From positions 1 to 64,000 of the forward strand of contig JAFIGC010000003.1 in NCBI GenBank assembly GCA_020831635.1: a stretch of 64,000 bases of DNA, read 5' to 3'. The DNA is from Verrucomicrobiota bacterium. Its GTDB lineage: Bacteria; Verrucomicrobiota; Kiritimatiellia; SS1-B-03-39; UBA6053. This document shows, piece after piece, positions 1 through 7,549 of this stretch (the stretch's first letter is position 1; each line of letters begins with the position of its first letter). A program made the translations under genes and the position numbers. The notes beneath the pieces were generated by a model that was not told the DNA's origin, searched no databases, and saw nothing but the letters and a program-made list of their open reading frames with translations.

Positions 1-67
1 TTTGGTATATATCTAATAACAAAGGGGTTATGCGTTTTTCGCTGTGAACTTCAGACTAGGAAGGGTG

Positions 68-151
68 GCATCCCGTTGGGATGCGGGTTTGTGTGGGATG
101 CAAATCCCGGGGTTTCACCCCGGTCTGACGAGTGGCATCCCGTTGGGATGC
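68..151. repeat. Two REP-like palindromes with a GTT loop, plus one CCGGGG hairpin
   Basis: The palindrome GCATCCCGTTGGGATGC (7-bp arms, GTT loop) occurs at 68-84 and again at 135-151. Between them, at 107-123, is a hairpin with arms CCGGGG and CCCCGG. No credible reading frame covers this stretch. Short perfect palindromes with 3-nt loops are typical of REP-type extragenic elements; a RAYT transposase lies at 3295-4467, so a link is possible but not shown. Confidence 0.65.
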
Positions 152-181
152 AAATGCCAAAGTGGAAAACCGTTTGATAAA

Positions 182-521
182 GACCCCAACGGGGTCACAC
201 CCGTCAGCCCGCGGGCAACGCCCTGACGAGTATACACATTTCGTTCACCGAGTGGTGATCTTTGCCGTAGCCAGACCATTTTCAAAAAAACTAGGAAATG
301 AGGACCTGTTTGGCGTGGCTTTATAGGACAAAGTTTAAGACAAAGCTTGGGACAAAGGTTCGGATATGGCAAAAGTCATGAATGACTCTACTTTGTCTTG
401 AGCTTTGTCTCGAACTTTGTCGATTTTCACTCGCCTTCTACAACCCAAAAAAATGTGTATACTCGTCAGGGCAACGCCCTGGGAAACGTAGCCGCCCCCG
501 TTTGCCGACCCCAACGGGGTC
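182..521. repeat. Symmetric intergenic element: 22-nt inverted repeat with outer GACCCC palindromes
   Basis: A perfect 22-nt inverted repeat lies at 220-241 and 451-472; it contains the core GACGAGTATACACATTT and its complement. The palindrome GACCCCAACGGGGTC occurs outside each arm, at 182-196 and 507-521, so the unit is nested and almost symmetric. Further AAC-loop hairpins (GGGCAACGCCC type) touch the inner arms. It is about 340 bp long with no plausible gene, which fits a MITE-like or REP-cluster element. No target-site duplication could be defined. Confidence 0.6.
327..421. repeat. Inverted pair of three-unit GACAAAG tandem repeats (12-nt period)
   Basis: GACAAAG occurs at 327-333, 339-345 and 351-357. 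Its complement CTTTGTC occurs at 391-397, 403-409 and 415-421, all with a 12-nt period. The two arms form a 31-nt imperfect inverted repeat around a 33-nt centre that holds GTCATGAATGAC. The block sits inside the symmetric element at 182-521. It could fold as a long cruciform or hairpin; no gene or known binding site explains it. Confidence 0.6.
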
Positions 522-564
522 GCACTCCTCTTTGTCGAATCATTTTATTGCGAATCCTCCTTTA

Positions 565-644
565 CATCATTCTGTCATCCCATCATTCTGTCCCCCACCC
601 TTCTCTCCTTCTCGTCCCCATCATTTTGTGCCCATCATTCCGCC
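565..644. repeat. Pyrimidine-rich dispersed repeat containing CATCATTCTGTC
   Basis: CATCATTCTG recurs here at least twice in a C/T-rich context, with further variants such as CATCATTTTG. The same phrase appears in the spacers at about 3247-3300 and 16457-16483. It is low-complexity intergenic sequence with no coding signal. Confidence 0.5.
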
Positions 645-761
645 ATGAATAAAATGCGCCTCCTCCCCCTGCTCCTGTCTTTCGCGTGTCTCGCCGAGGA
701 ACCCGCGGAACTCACAAGCCAAGTCACGGAAATCCCCAGTGACCAGGAAGGCGTTGTATGA
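645..761 (+). CDS. Short secreted or lipoprotein-like peptide (38 aa)
   Basis: This 38-residue frame begins MNKMRLLPLLLSFACLAEEPA, with a basic start, a Leu-rich core and a Cys that could be a lipobox residue (SFAC). It ends in a TGA that overlaps the ATG of the next gene as ATGA, suggesting translational coupling. It may be a very small lipoprotein, a truncated one, or a leader peptide for the downstream membrane protein. No family is recognised. Its position right after a repeat patch leaves open that this is a gene remnant. Confidence 0.4.
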   Translation: MNKMRLLPLLLSFACLAEEPAELTSQVTEIPSDQEGVV

Positions 762-994
762 GAACATCAAATGATAAATTATGGCATCTCGCGGCACTGA
801 TTCCAGCTGGTATTTGCTTTGGACCTCTCTTTCTTTCCAATGGATGGGGGCCATGGTTGCTAATGGCAGGGTTGGTTTGCATGTTCGTTTACACGACCAG
901 ACTCCATCGCCGCATCGCCGTGCTTGAACAACAAATCAAAGAACAAAATACATCAAACACCACCCAAGCTAAAATGGCCGAGCCTTCGGACTGA
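758..994 (+). CDS. Small hypothetical membrane protein (78 aa)
   Basis: It has two hydrophobic segments at about residues 9-27 and 30-46, then a basic loop and an amphipathic, probably coiled-coil tail rich in Gln, Glu and Lys (HRRIAVLEQQIKEQ). The start overlaps the stop of the preceding 38-residue frame by ATGA. No family is recognised. The layout of two membrane helices and a short cytoplasmic coil is common in small accessory inner-membrane proteins. Confidence 0.5.
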   Translation: MRTSNDKLWHLAALIPAGICFGPLFLSNGWGPWLLMAGLVCMFVYTTRLHRRIAVLEQQIKEQNTSNTTQAKMAEPSD

Positions 995-1053
995 GTCCGA
1001 ACCTGACATGGCTGGCCCAAATTTGAAACCAGATCATTGATCAAGCGCCAGCC

Positions 1054-1383
1054 CTATTCAGAAGAAGGATTTTGCATCAACCAGCGCACAAAAGATTTGA
1101 CCAAAGATTCTTCGCCGAAAAATTTCCGGGCTTTGTCCTCGCGAACATATTCTTTGAACCGCGGGTGCTGCTTGGGGCCTCCATGGGATTCGATTTCAGC
1201 CTTCTCCTTGAAATGCTCCATGTAAAAAAACACGCGATCACAGACAGGACACCCCCAAACGTCCAAATCCATCCGGTCAAATGGATCTTGGACTTGGTTA
1301 TTCAACGACACTTTCTCGCCCGTCAGAAACCGTCTCGCCCCAAGTCTTACCAAGGGTTCATTGCAACTTTCACACCTTTTCAT
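1054..1383 (-). CDS. Hypothetical zinc-ribbon protein (109 aa)
   Basis: Two CxxC pairs, C4/C7 (CESC) and C45/C48 (CPVC), could form a structural zinc ribbon. The C-terminal half is charged and ends in a short helical stretch. There is no signal peptide or membrane segment, so it is probably cytoplasmic. It follows the 1449-2117 gene on the same strand after about 65 bases. The family is not recognised; the zinc-binding call rests only on the cysteine pattern. Confidence 0.55.
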   Translation of the reverse strand: MKRCESCNEPLVRLGARRFLTGEKVSLNNQVQDPFDRMDLDVWGCPVCDRVFFYMEHFKEKAEIESHGGPKQHPRFKEYVREDKARKFFGEESLVKSFVRWLMQNPSSE

Positions 1384-1448
1384 GCTCGTTTACAAACACG
1401 ACAATCCGGGAATTACAAGAACGAAAACGAATGTAGCAATGGGGATAA

Positions 1449-2117
1449 TCAAAGGATCCGCTCCAAACGAACCGCCGCAAGGAGGCCGGTTTCGTGGATT
1501 TCTTTGAGTACCAACGAAAAAATCTCTTCCATGGTTTGCTTGCTCGACAAGTCCTCGCTAAAATCATCTTCTTTCACCTTCATCTTCCCTCCGTCTACAA
1601 GGACTTTCAATTTCAGCAAGGCCATCAGTTGCAGAACCGTGTCGAAATAATTTTTCCAAAGTTCACGATACTCTTTTCGTTTTCGTATCCTCTTGGGTAA
1701 AGCCTCCATTTCCTCTTTCGCCAAATTGAACCCGATCAGAAATCCTTCTTGCCAACGCCGCAGGGGATGGCTTGGAAACGCCTCCACCGGAATGGCGGAG
1801 GAAATTGAAAGGGTATGAACTTGGAAATAAAGCCCATCCAACAGGGCACGTTCCATATCGTCGTACACCATGAGAATGTCATCCTGATAACCTTCACGAT
1901 TGTAACATGCGTCCGGGATGAGGCGATCAAGTAGGGAAGTCCACCTATCCCAATCGATTTCATATGGAGCGGCAAACAGGGCAAACAGAAATCCCTCAAG
2001 CTCCGGGTAAGAAAACGACATGATGCCGTCTTCATCCTCGGGCAAAATGGGTAGATCTTGCCGCAGACGTGCCCGGGCTTGAAGGAGTTGAAGAGAAGTG
2101 GTGGAATTTGTCATCAT
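1449..2117 (-). CDS. UPF0149/YecA-like protein (222 aa)
   Basis: The first part contains LEGFLFALFAAPYEIDWDRW and the middle contains RRWQEGFLIGF. Together these resemble the two signatures of the UPF0149 (YgfB/YecA) family: GFL-alpha-P near the start and WxxGFxxG near the centre. No C-terminal SEC-C zinc motif is visible. It is acidic and mostly helical, with no signal peptide. Members of the family are poorly characterised, so no reaction is assigned. It lies 22 bases from the galE stop on the same strand. Confidence 0.5.
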   Translation of the reverse strand: MMTNSTTSLQLLQARARLRQDLPILPEDEDGIMSFSYPELEGFLFALFAAPYEIDWDRWTSLLDRLIPDACYNREGYQDDILMVYDDMERALLDGLYFQVHTLSISSAIPVEAFPSHPLRRWQEGFLIGFNLAKEEMEALPKRIRKRKEYRELWKNYFDTVLQLMALLKLKVLVDGGKMKVKEDDFSEDLSSKQTMEEIFSLVLKEIHETGLLAAVRLERIL

Positions 2118-2138
2118 CGGGAGGAGGAAGCGAAGGTT

Positions 2139-3158
2139 TCAAAAATGCCCCTTGCGGGGACCGTTGCTCCAGGCCCAGGCGGTTTTCAGGATCATCTCCA
2201 GATCCTTGTATTCCGCTTCCCAGCCCAACAGTTCTTTGGCTTTGGCGGGCGCGGCCACCAACTCCGGGGGATCTCCGGGACGGCGCTCGCCGTAAACCAC
2301 GGGAATGCTCTTGCCGGTCACCTGCTCGGCGGCGGCGATCAGTTCCTTGACCGAATGCCCGATGCCGGTGCCCAAGTTGCATTGAAAGGAATCCGCGCCC
2401 GCATCCAACTTGTCGATGGCAAGGATATGCGCCCGGGCCAAGTCGTCCACATGAATGTAATCGCGGATGCAGGAACCGTCCGGGGTCGGATAATCGGTTC
2501 CAAACACGGTGATGTGCGGACGCACACCGGCGGCGGCCTCCAACACGAGCGGAATCAAATGGGTTTCGGGATTGTGGTCCTCTCCGATTTTGCCATCCAG
2601 ACTGCAGCCGGAGGCGTTGAAATAGCGCAGCGCCGCGTATTTGAGCCCGTAGGCATGACTGTAGTCCGCCAACACACGCTCCAACATGAGTTTACCGGCA
2701 CCGTAGGGGTTGATGGGGTTTTGCGGATGTTGTTCGTCGATGGGCACATACTCGGGATTGCCGTAGGTGGCGCAGGTGGAGGAAAAAATGAAAATCCGGC
2801 AACCGTGGTCGCGCATGGCGTCCAGCAACACCAAGGGAGCGGCAAGGTTGTTGTGATAGTACTTGGCGGGTTCGGTCACGGACTCCCCCACATACGCAAA
2901 AGCGGCGAAATGCATCACCGCGGCAATGTCGTGGGCGGCAAACACCCGGTCCAACACATCCCGATCGCCCAAATCCCCTTCCACGAAAATCACCCCGTCA
3001 TCCACCAGAGCCTCCCTGTGCCCATACACAAGATTGTCAAGCACCACCACTTTGCGGCCTTTGGCGATGAGTTGACGAACCGTGTGCGAGCCGATGTACC
3101 CGGCTCCACCCACGACGAGAATGGCTTGATCTTGCTTCATAAAATATTCCTGGTTCAA
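2139..3158 (-). CDS. galE: UDP-glucose 4-epimerase
   Basis: GalE interconverts UDP-glucose and UDP-galactose with bound NAD, supplying sugars for LPS and polysaccharides. The Rossmann motif GGAGYIGS gives GxxGxxG at residues 17-23. The short-chain dehydrogenase pair is visible as Y152 and K156 in PYGAGK, with S127/T128 upstream in SSTCATYG. The 339-residue length is normal. The ATG at 3140 (MKQDQ) would remove six residues and is equally likely as the start. The neighbouring RAYT gene is probably a later insertion. Confidence 0.93.
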   Translation of the reverse strand: MNQEYFMKQDQAILVVGGAGYIGSHTVRQLIAKGRKVVVLDNLVYGHREALVDDGVIFVEGDLGDRDVLDRVFAAHDIAAVMHFAAFAYVGESVTEPAKYYHNNLAAPLVLLDAMRDHGCRIFIFSSTCATYGNPEYVPIDEQHPQNPINPYGAGKLMLERVLADYSHAYGLKYAALRYFNASGCSLDGKIGEDHNPETHLIPLVLEAAAGVRPHITVFGTDYPTPDGSCIRDYIHVDDLARAHILAIDKLDAGADSFQCNLGTGIGHSVKELIAAAEQVTGKSIPVVYGERRPGDPPELVAAPAKAKELLGWEAEYKDLEMILKTAWAWSNGPRKGHF

Positions 3159-3206
3159 GGTGACGCCCGCGCTTTAACGATTGCATCGGGGAGAGGCAAG
3201 GAAGAA

Positions 3207-3300
3207 TGACGAATGACGAGTGCGGACCGGCACCTTTCTCTCCATCTTCCAACCCATCATTCTGTCCAACCCGCAACCCATCATCATTCTGTCATCATTT
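3207..3300. repeat. Low-complexity spacer with GACGAATGACGAG and CATCATTCTGTC
   Basis: The spacer between galE and the transposase starts with a short GACGA-type run and continues as pyrimidine-rich sequence with two CATCATTCTGTC copies, overlapping the transposase stop codon. The same phrases occur at 565-644, 16003-16090, 16457-16483 and, inverted, at about 24595-24630. Confidence 0.45.
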
Positions 3301-4467
3301 AGACTGCCGCAAAGCCTCTAATCCCGCCCAACAGCCGCCCTGCATCCGTTTCCCAGCCTTCTTCCGTTTTTCACCAAAACAAGACCGATACTCCGACATC
3401 ACGCCTTCCAGCCACGCCGAACTCCCGATGGCCACCCCACGCGTGAAAAACCGCACACGTTGCTGTAGCATCCTCGCCATCGGCACCTCCCCACGACGTT
3501 CATACTCCGCAATCACCTCAACCGGGTCAAATCCCTTGCGGTTTCGAATTTTCTCAGTCGTCCGGGAGTCATCCTTGCGCGTCATCCCCTTGGCCACCAC
3601 CCACAAACGATAAGCCGCCTGAACTTCTTTCCAGTTTTTCGGGACCGCGCGTTGCTTCCGCTCCTTTTCCATCGCCTCCCCAATCCCCGTCCAGTGCATT
3701 TCACGGTTCAACTGACGCTTACGCGCATTGTCCGCCCCACGAGGTTGATGCCCCCGCGTAAACCGCACCAACGCCTCCAAGCCCTCCCGGGCCAGCACAT
3801 TCCCGCCACAAGCCTCTCCGTAGCCATTCCAGTGATATTCCATCGGATCCCCGCACATTCCCGCCCGCACCGGATTCAGGTCAATGTACGCCGCCACCGA
3901 CATCAACGCCAACGGATTTCCCTCCACCACCACACTCCGATAGCGACCCTCCCACAGCGGACCCTTCCGATCATGCCGCCGGTTGAACCAAAGCGTGAAT
4001 CCATGCTTCAAAACCCGCATAAACTCGGGCAGATCGCACATCCGCGCCGCCATCATGCCATCCATTTCTTTGTGTGTTTTCTCCCCGTTCGCCTGATAAA
4101 ACGCCTCCCATTGCTCCACCTTATCTTTCGCCCAGACCTCTCCCAGCCGCCGGATAATCTCCTCGTGAGTCAACCCTTCCCGCCCAGTCTCCCGATCCGG
4201 CACCCAAAGCATCAGATGAAAATGATTGTCCATCATGCAATGCGTAATCACCGACAAGCCCGAAAACGCCGCCCACCGCCGCATCAACTCCACCAAAGCC
4301 GACTTCTCCTCCGCCCCGAACAAAAACTCCCGATTCACCGTCCGGCTCGTCACATGCACAAAATACCCGCCCTTTTCCGGCAGAATTCGCAACCCACGCT
4401 TACGCCCGCCCCCCGACCAAACCGTGGGCGGCATATTGCTGAAATAAGATGACTTCGGCACCAACAT
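3295..4467 (-). CDS. REP-associated tyrosine transposase (Y1/HUH family, RAYT)
   Basis: The protein carries the HUH nuclease motif of Y1 transposases at H82-F-H84 in MMDNHFHLML. The likely catalytic tyrosine is Y194 in AAYIDLNPVRAG, a phrase typical of the family. At 390 residues it is longer than single-domain Y1 transposases, with a C-terminal extension after about residue 230. RAYTs cut and rejoin single strands at REP hairpins and are usually single-copy domesticated genes. Palindrome clusters at 68-521, 16189-16329 and 22270-22315 are possible targets, but none flanks the gene immediately. Confidence 0.9.
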   Translation of the reverse strand: MLVPKSSYFSNMPPTVWSGGGRKRGLRILPEKGGYFVHVTSRTVNREFLFGAEEKSALVELMRRWAAFSGLSVITHCMMDNHFHLMLWVPDRETGREGLTHEEIIRRLGEVWAKDKVEQWEAFYQANGEKTHKEMDGMMAARMCDLPEFMRVLKHGFTLWFNRRHDRKGPLWEGRYRSVVVEGNPLALMSVAAYIDLNPVRAGMCGDPMEYHWNGYGEACGGNVLAREGLEALVRFTRGHQPRGADNARKRQLNREMHWTGIGEAMEKERKQRAVPKNWKEVQAAYRLWVVAKGMTRKDDSRTTEKIRNRKGFDPVEVIAEYERRGEVPMARMLQQRVRFFTRGVAIGSSAWLEGVMSEYRSCFGEKRKKAGKRMQGGCWAGLEALRQSK

Positions 4468-4515
4468 GCCAAAAACTTACCCCACCGCCCCCAACCCGTC
4501 AAGCGAAAACTTTAC

Positions 4516-4561
4516 ATAATACCTGTTGTTATAAAAAGCACATATAATACCTGTTGCTATA
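4516..4561. repeat. Two direct copies of an 18-nt AT-rich unit
   Basis: ATAATACCTGTTGTTATA at 4516-4533 recurs with one mismatch at 4544-4561, a 28-nt period. The pair lies upstream of the transposase (minus strand) and just downstream of the lplA stop. It could be a regulatory tandem or a scar of insertion. Confidence 0.45.
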
Positions 4562-4590
4562 TAAGATTGCAAGAAGGGTACGGAGGTGCC

Positions 4591-5538
4591 TTATTTGTTT
4601 GTCAGCCAAGTCCAGCCGGACGCTGTGAAGGCTTGTTTCACAGTATTCGGGTCGAGGCCCGTGCGTGCTGCCATTTGGTGGGGTGATTTTTTGTCAAACG
4701 CAAACCCCAGGCCGGTTGAATAGGGCTGGCCTTGCCATTGCAATGCAATTACATGTCCTTGACGGACCGTGAAACCCAAGTCAGCGGACTCGCCCGGCGT
4801 GTTCATTGAAATTTTGCCGGAAAATTGCGGGGTCTGTCCCCAGATCCATTCGGGGGAAGCCATTTCTTCTTCGTGGGCCTGTACATCCGATTTGGAAATT
4901 TCCAGTGACGCGATGTCGCCGAAATGACGGGCGGTCACGGTTTTGAAGGTCTCGATCCATTCGGGAAGTCCCACCTTCGGCAAAAATTGGACCAGATTGG
5001 CAATTCCGGCGGGTACACTGCGCACGGCGTGGGTCTGGAGGCGAATGCGGGGGGCGGACAAGGCCGCGCGCAGGGTTTCCAAATCCGCGTCCCACAGCAG
5101 AGTGCCGTGGTGCAAGACCCGACTCTTTCGATGACAATACGCCGACCCGGACACTTTTTTGCCGGACACCAAACATCCGCCGGTCTTCGCGGTTTCCGAG
5201 GATAGACCCTTGGCGGCCAACACTTCCCTGAGAATTCCATGGAAAAGCGCGGGGCTGTAGGTGGAACGGTCCACGATCCATGAAAAATTCAAATTGCCCG
5301 GATCATGATACACGGCCCCGCCCCCGGAAACACGCCGCCCCAAAAGCAACGCTTTTTCCCGGATCACGTCCAAATTGCATTCCCGCCACGGATTTTGGTT
5401 TTTGCCCATCACCACCGCGCGGGGTCCCCGCCAAAGCATCAGTATCGGCAAGGTCACCACGGCCTCATCCAACAAAAATCGTTCCATCGCCAGTTGGGGG
5501 TACAAGGACGGGTGGGTCACCTCGATGCAGTGGAACAT
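4591..5538 (-). CDS. lplA: Lipoate-protein ligase A family protein
   Basis: LplA activates lipoate (or octanoate) with ATP and attaches it to E2 and GcvH lipoyl domains. The signature RRVSGGGAVYHDPGNLNFS is at about residues 68-86. The lysine that contacts lipoyl-AMP is K128 in GKKVSGSA, followed by the HHGTLL motif. The 315-residue length fits a protein with the catalytic domain and a C-terminal accessory region. It is the last gene of a minus-strand trio (zinc ribbon, Nudix, ligase), 9 bases from the Nudix stop. A close paralogue with octanoyltransferase activity cannot be excluded. Confidence 0.88.
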   Translation of the reverse strand: MFHCIEVTHPSLYPQLAMERFLLDEAVVTLPILMLWRGPRAVVMGKNQNPWRECNLDVIREKALLLGRRVSGGGAVYHDPGNLNFSWIVDRSTYSPALFHGILREVLAAKGLSSETAKTGGCLVSGKKVSGSAYCHRKSRVLHHGTLLWDADLETLRAALSAPRIRLQTHAVRSVPAGIANLVQFLPKVGLPEWIETFKTVTARHFGDIASLEISKSDVQAHEEEMASPEWIWGQTPQFSGKISMNTPGESADLGFTVRQGHVIALQWQGQPYSTGLGFAFDKKSPHQMAARTGLDPNTVKQAFTASGWTWLTNK

Positions 5539-5547
5539 GGGGAGACC

Positions 5548-6057
5548 TCAAGGCACGGGAAACAAAGCCGCCTTCGCCCGGGGCCACTCATATTCGAAAT
5601 TGTCCGTGAAAACGCCATGTCCCAAATTCCGCTCGATTTCCTGCGGGGTCCAAAATCGCCCTTCGTCAATTTCCTCGGCCTGCAAGCGGAAGGGACCCTC
5701 GTGCAAAAACCCGTAGGAACGAATCAGTTCGGATTCGAAGGGACAGCGCCACAGATATTGATACAAAAACGCGGGTTTGCCTTCCGCAACCCCCAATTCC
5801 TCGGACAATTCGCGCCGGGTGGCCGCCATGGGTTCTTCTCCCGCGTCCACATGCCCCCCCACGGAGGTGTCCCATTTTCCCGGTTGCGTATCTTTTCGCA
5901 GGGAGCGCTTTTGCAAAAACAACTGACCCACGGCATTGACCACGAACACGTGTACGGCCTGATGGAGCAATTTCGGATTTCCATGGCATTCCGAACGCCG
6001 GGCGCGCCCCACCCGTTCCCCGGCCTCATTGACCAGATCAAACCACTCTTCGCTCAC
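5548..6057 (-). CDS. Nudix hydrolase (YfcD / isopentenyl-diphosphate isomerase-like)
   Basis: A full Nudix box is present: G68, E74 and R82-E83 followed by EELG in GHVDAGEEPMAATRRELSEE. This motif binds the divalent metal that cleaves nucleoside-diphosphate-type substrates. The 169-residue layout with an N-terminal FDLVNEAGE segment matches the YfcD/IDI branch, whose real substrates are often unknown. The start is GTG, overlapping the stop of the upstream zinc-ribbon gene as GTGA, so the two are probably translationally coupled. Confidence 0.83.
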   Translation of the reverse strand: MSEEWFDLVNEAGERVGRARRSECHGNPKLLHQAVHVFVVNAVGQLFLQKRSLRKDTQPGKWDTSVGGHVDAGEEPMAATRRELSEELGVAEGKPAFLYQYLWRCPFESELIRSYGFLHEGPFRLQAEEIDEGRFWTPQEIERNLGHGVFTDNFEYEWPRAKAALFPVP

Positions 6058-6587
6058 CAGAATTCACCTATTAAAGGCGGCGGAATGACAATATCGTGAC
6101 CGCAACGTCCGCAGGTGTGGCTTTTGTTGGCCCAAGAAACCGGCACCTGGAGTTTTTGTCCGCAGCGATAACAGAAAAATTTAAAGGTTGGTTCGCCGAG
6201 GACCTCCATGGAAGGCCGGGATTTTTGTTTGACCTTGATTTCGGGCGGGGGCTCAATGGGTGCGGCCGCCGGTTCGGATGGAGGGGGCTCGGGCTCCCTT
6301 TGCGCGGGAGCCGGGACCGCAGTCGCCGGCGCTTCGGCCGAAGGCCGTTTCAAACGGGTGGTATGCCGTTTCACCGTGACCGATTGCGCGGTGCTCCGTC
6401 GAACCACCTTGCTTTTGACATCCCCATTGGGTTTGCTGACGATCACTTTGCGTTGGACCGGCGGCTCCTCCAAGCGTGGAGGAGGATCGGCCTGCTCGAT
6501 TTCATTGGTTTTGGTGTAAACCACCTGCACCCCCCGGGGTTGTAAAACAGATGATTTCCTTTTGATTCGCACGGAATTTCCTGACAT
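6054..6587 (-). CDS. Proline/alanine-rich protein with C-terminal zinc ribbon
   Basis: This is a 177-residue basic protein. About 115 residues are disordered and rich in Pro, Ala, Lys and Arg; a C-terminal domain follows with CYRCG and CGRCG, a four-cysteine ribbon resembling small zinc-ribbon modules. There is no signal peptide. The ATG at 6587 is chosen because AAGGAG lies 8 bases upstream; an ATG at 6593 is too close to that site. It is the first gene of the trio with the Nudix hydrolase and lipoate ligase. Function is not known. Confidence 0.65.
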   Translation of the reverse strand: MSGNSVRIKRKSSVLQPRGVQVVYTKTNEIEQADPPPRLEEPPVQRKVIVSKPNGDVKSKVVRRSTAQSVTVKRHTTRLKRPSAEAPATAVPAPAQREPEPPPSEPAAAPIEPPPEIKVKQKSRPSMEVLGEPTFKFFCYRCGQKLQVPVSWANKSHTCGRCGHDIVIPPPLIGEFW

Positions 6588-6640
6588 AATCATTTCTCCT
6601 TCTTTTGAACAATACCATCCCAACCCCCAAGGCACAAGAC

Positions 6641-7483
6641 ATGAGCACCGAGAATTCCGTTTTTTCCAAAGTCGCCATCCATACTTTCACCAACAAACCC
6701 TGGAATTTGGAGGCATGCATCGCGCATTACACCCGGGCGGGGGTACCGGCCATGTCGGTCTGGCGCAACCTGATCGATCCCGCCGAAGGGGGCGTTGGCA
6801 TTGAAGAGGCGACGAAACGGGTGCGGGATTCCGGTTTGGCCATTCCCGCCCTGGTCCGCGGGGGCTTTTTCCCCTGGCCCACCGTCGAGGAGCGCCAGAA
6901 CGCCATCGATTTGAATCGTCAATATGTGGACGAAGCCGCCGCCTTGGGCGCGGAAATGGTGGTCCTTGTCGTGGGCGCGGTCCCCGGCCTGGACCTCGCC
7001 GAAGCCCGCAAACAGGTGCGGGACGGAATCGCGGCCGTGGCCGACCATGCCCGGGATGCGGGCGTGAAACTCGCCATCGAGCCGCTACACCCCATGTACG
7101 CCGCCGACAAAAGTTGCGTCAACCGCATGGCCGAAGCCCGGGAGATCTGCGAAGCCCTCCAACACCCCGCCGTGGGTATCGCCGCCGATGTGTATCACAT
7201 CTGGTGGGACCCGGACGTGGAAGCCGAATTGCGCTTGGCCGCCGAGCAAAACACCCTTTTCGGGTTTCACATTTGCGACTGGCGTGTCAACACCCGCCAT
7301 TTGCTCACCGACCGCGGCCTCATGGGCGACGGATGCATCAACGTGGCCAAATTCCGGCGTCTCGTCCATTCCCTGGGCTTCGAGGGTTACCATGAAATCG
7401 AAGTCTTCAGCGAGGACTACTGGGCCATGGACCAGGAAAAATATCTGGAGTTGATCCTACAACGGGAAGAAGCCTGCCGATAA
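6641..7483 (+). CDS. Sugar phosphate isomerase/epimerase, xylose isomerase-like TIM barrel
   Basis: The 280-residue protein belongs to the AP_endonuc_2 / xylose isomerase-like TIM barrel fold. Likely metal ligands lie at the ends of the late strands in AIEPLHPMY, AADVYHIWWD, FHICDWR and EIEVFSEDYW (Glu, Asp, His, Glu pattern). Family members isomerise or dehydrate keto-sugars and inositol-type substrates; the substrate here cannot be read from sequence. The ATG at 6641 has AAGG 8 bases upstream and is preferred over an upstream TTG at 6605. It is divergent from the zinc-ribbon gene across about 50 bases. Confidence 0.82.
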   Translation: MSTENSVFSKVAIHTFTNKPWNLEACIAHYTRAGVPAMSVWRNLIDPAEGGVGIEEATKRVRDSGLAIPALVRGGFFPWPTVEERQNAIDLNRQYVDEAAALGAEMVVLVVGAVPGLDLAEARKQVRDGIAAVADHARDAGVKLAIEPLHPMYAADKSCVNRMAEAREICEALQHPAVGIAADVYHIWWDPDVEAELRLAAEQNTLFGFHICDWRVNTRHLLTDRGLMGDGCINVAKFRRLVHSLGFEGYHEIEVFSEDYWAMDQEKYLELILQREEACR

Positions 7484-7549
7484 TCCAACGCCCTTCAGGA
7501 AAAATGAATTTGGCTTTTCAATCGGGGTTCCGCCCGTTAAGGAGTCCCC

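Noticed and set aside
1-1000. Open frames such as 115-372 and 621-854 (minus) and 382-652 (plus) in the repeat-rich left end
   Set aside because: They run through palindromes and repeats with no family wording, and the 621-854 frame is antisense to two better supported genes.
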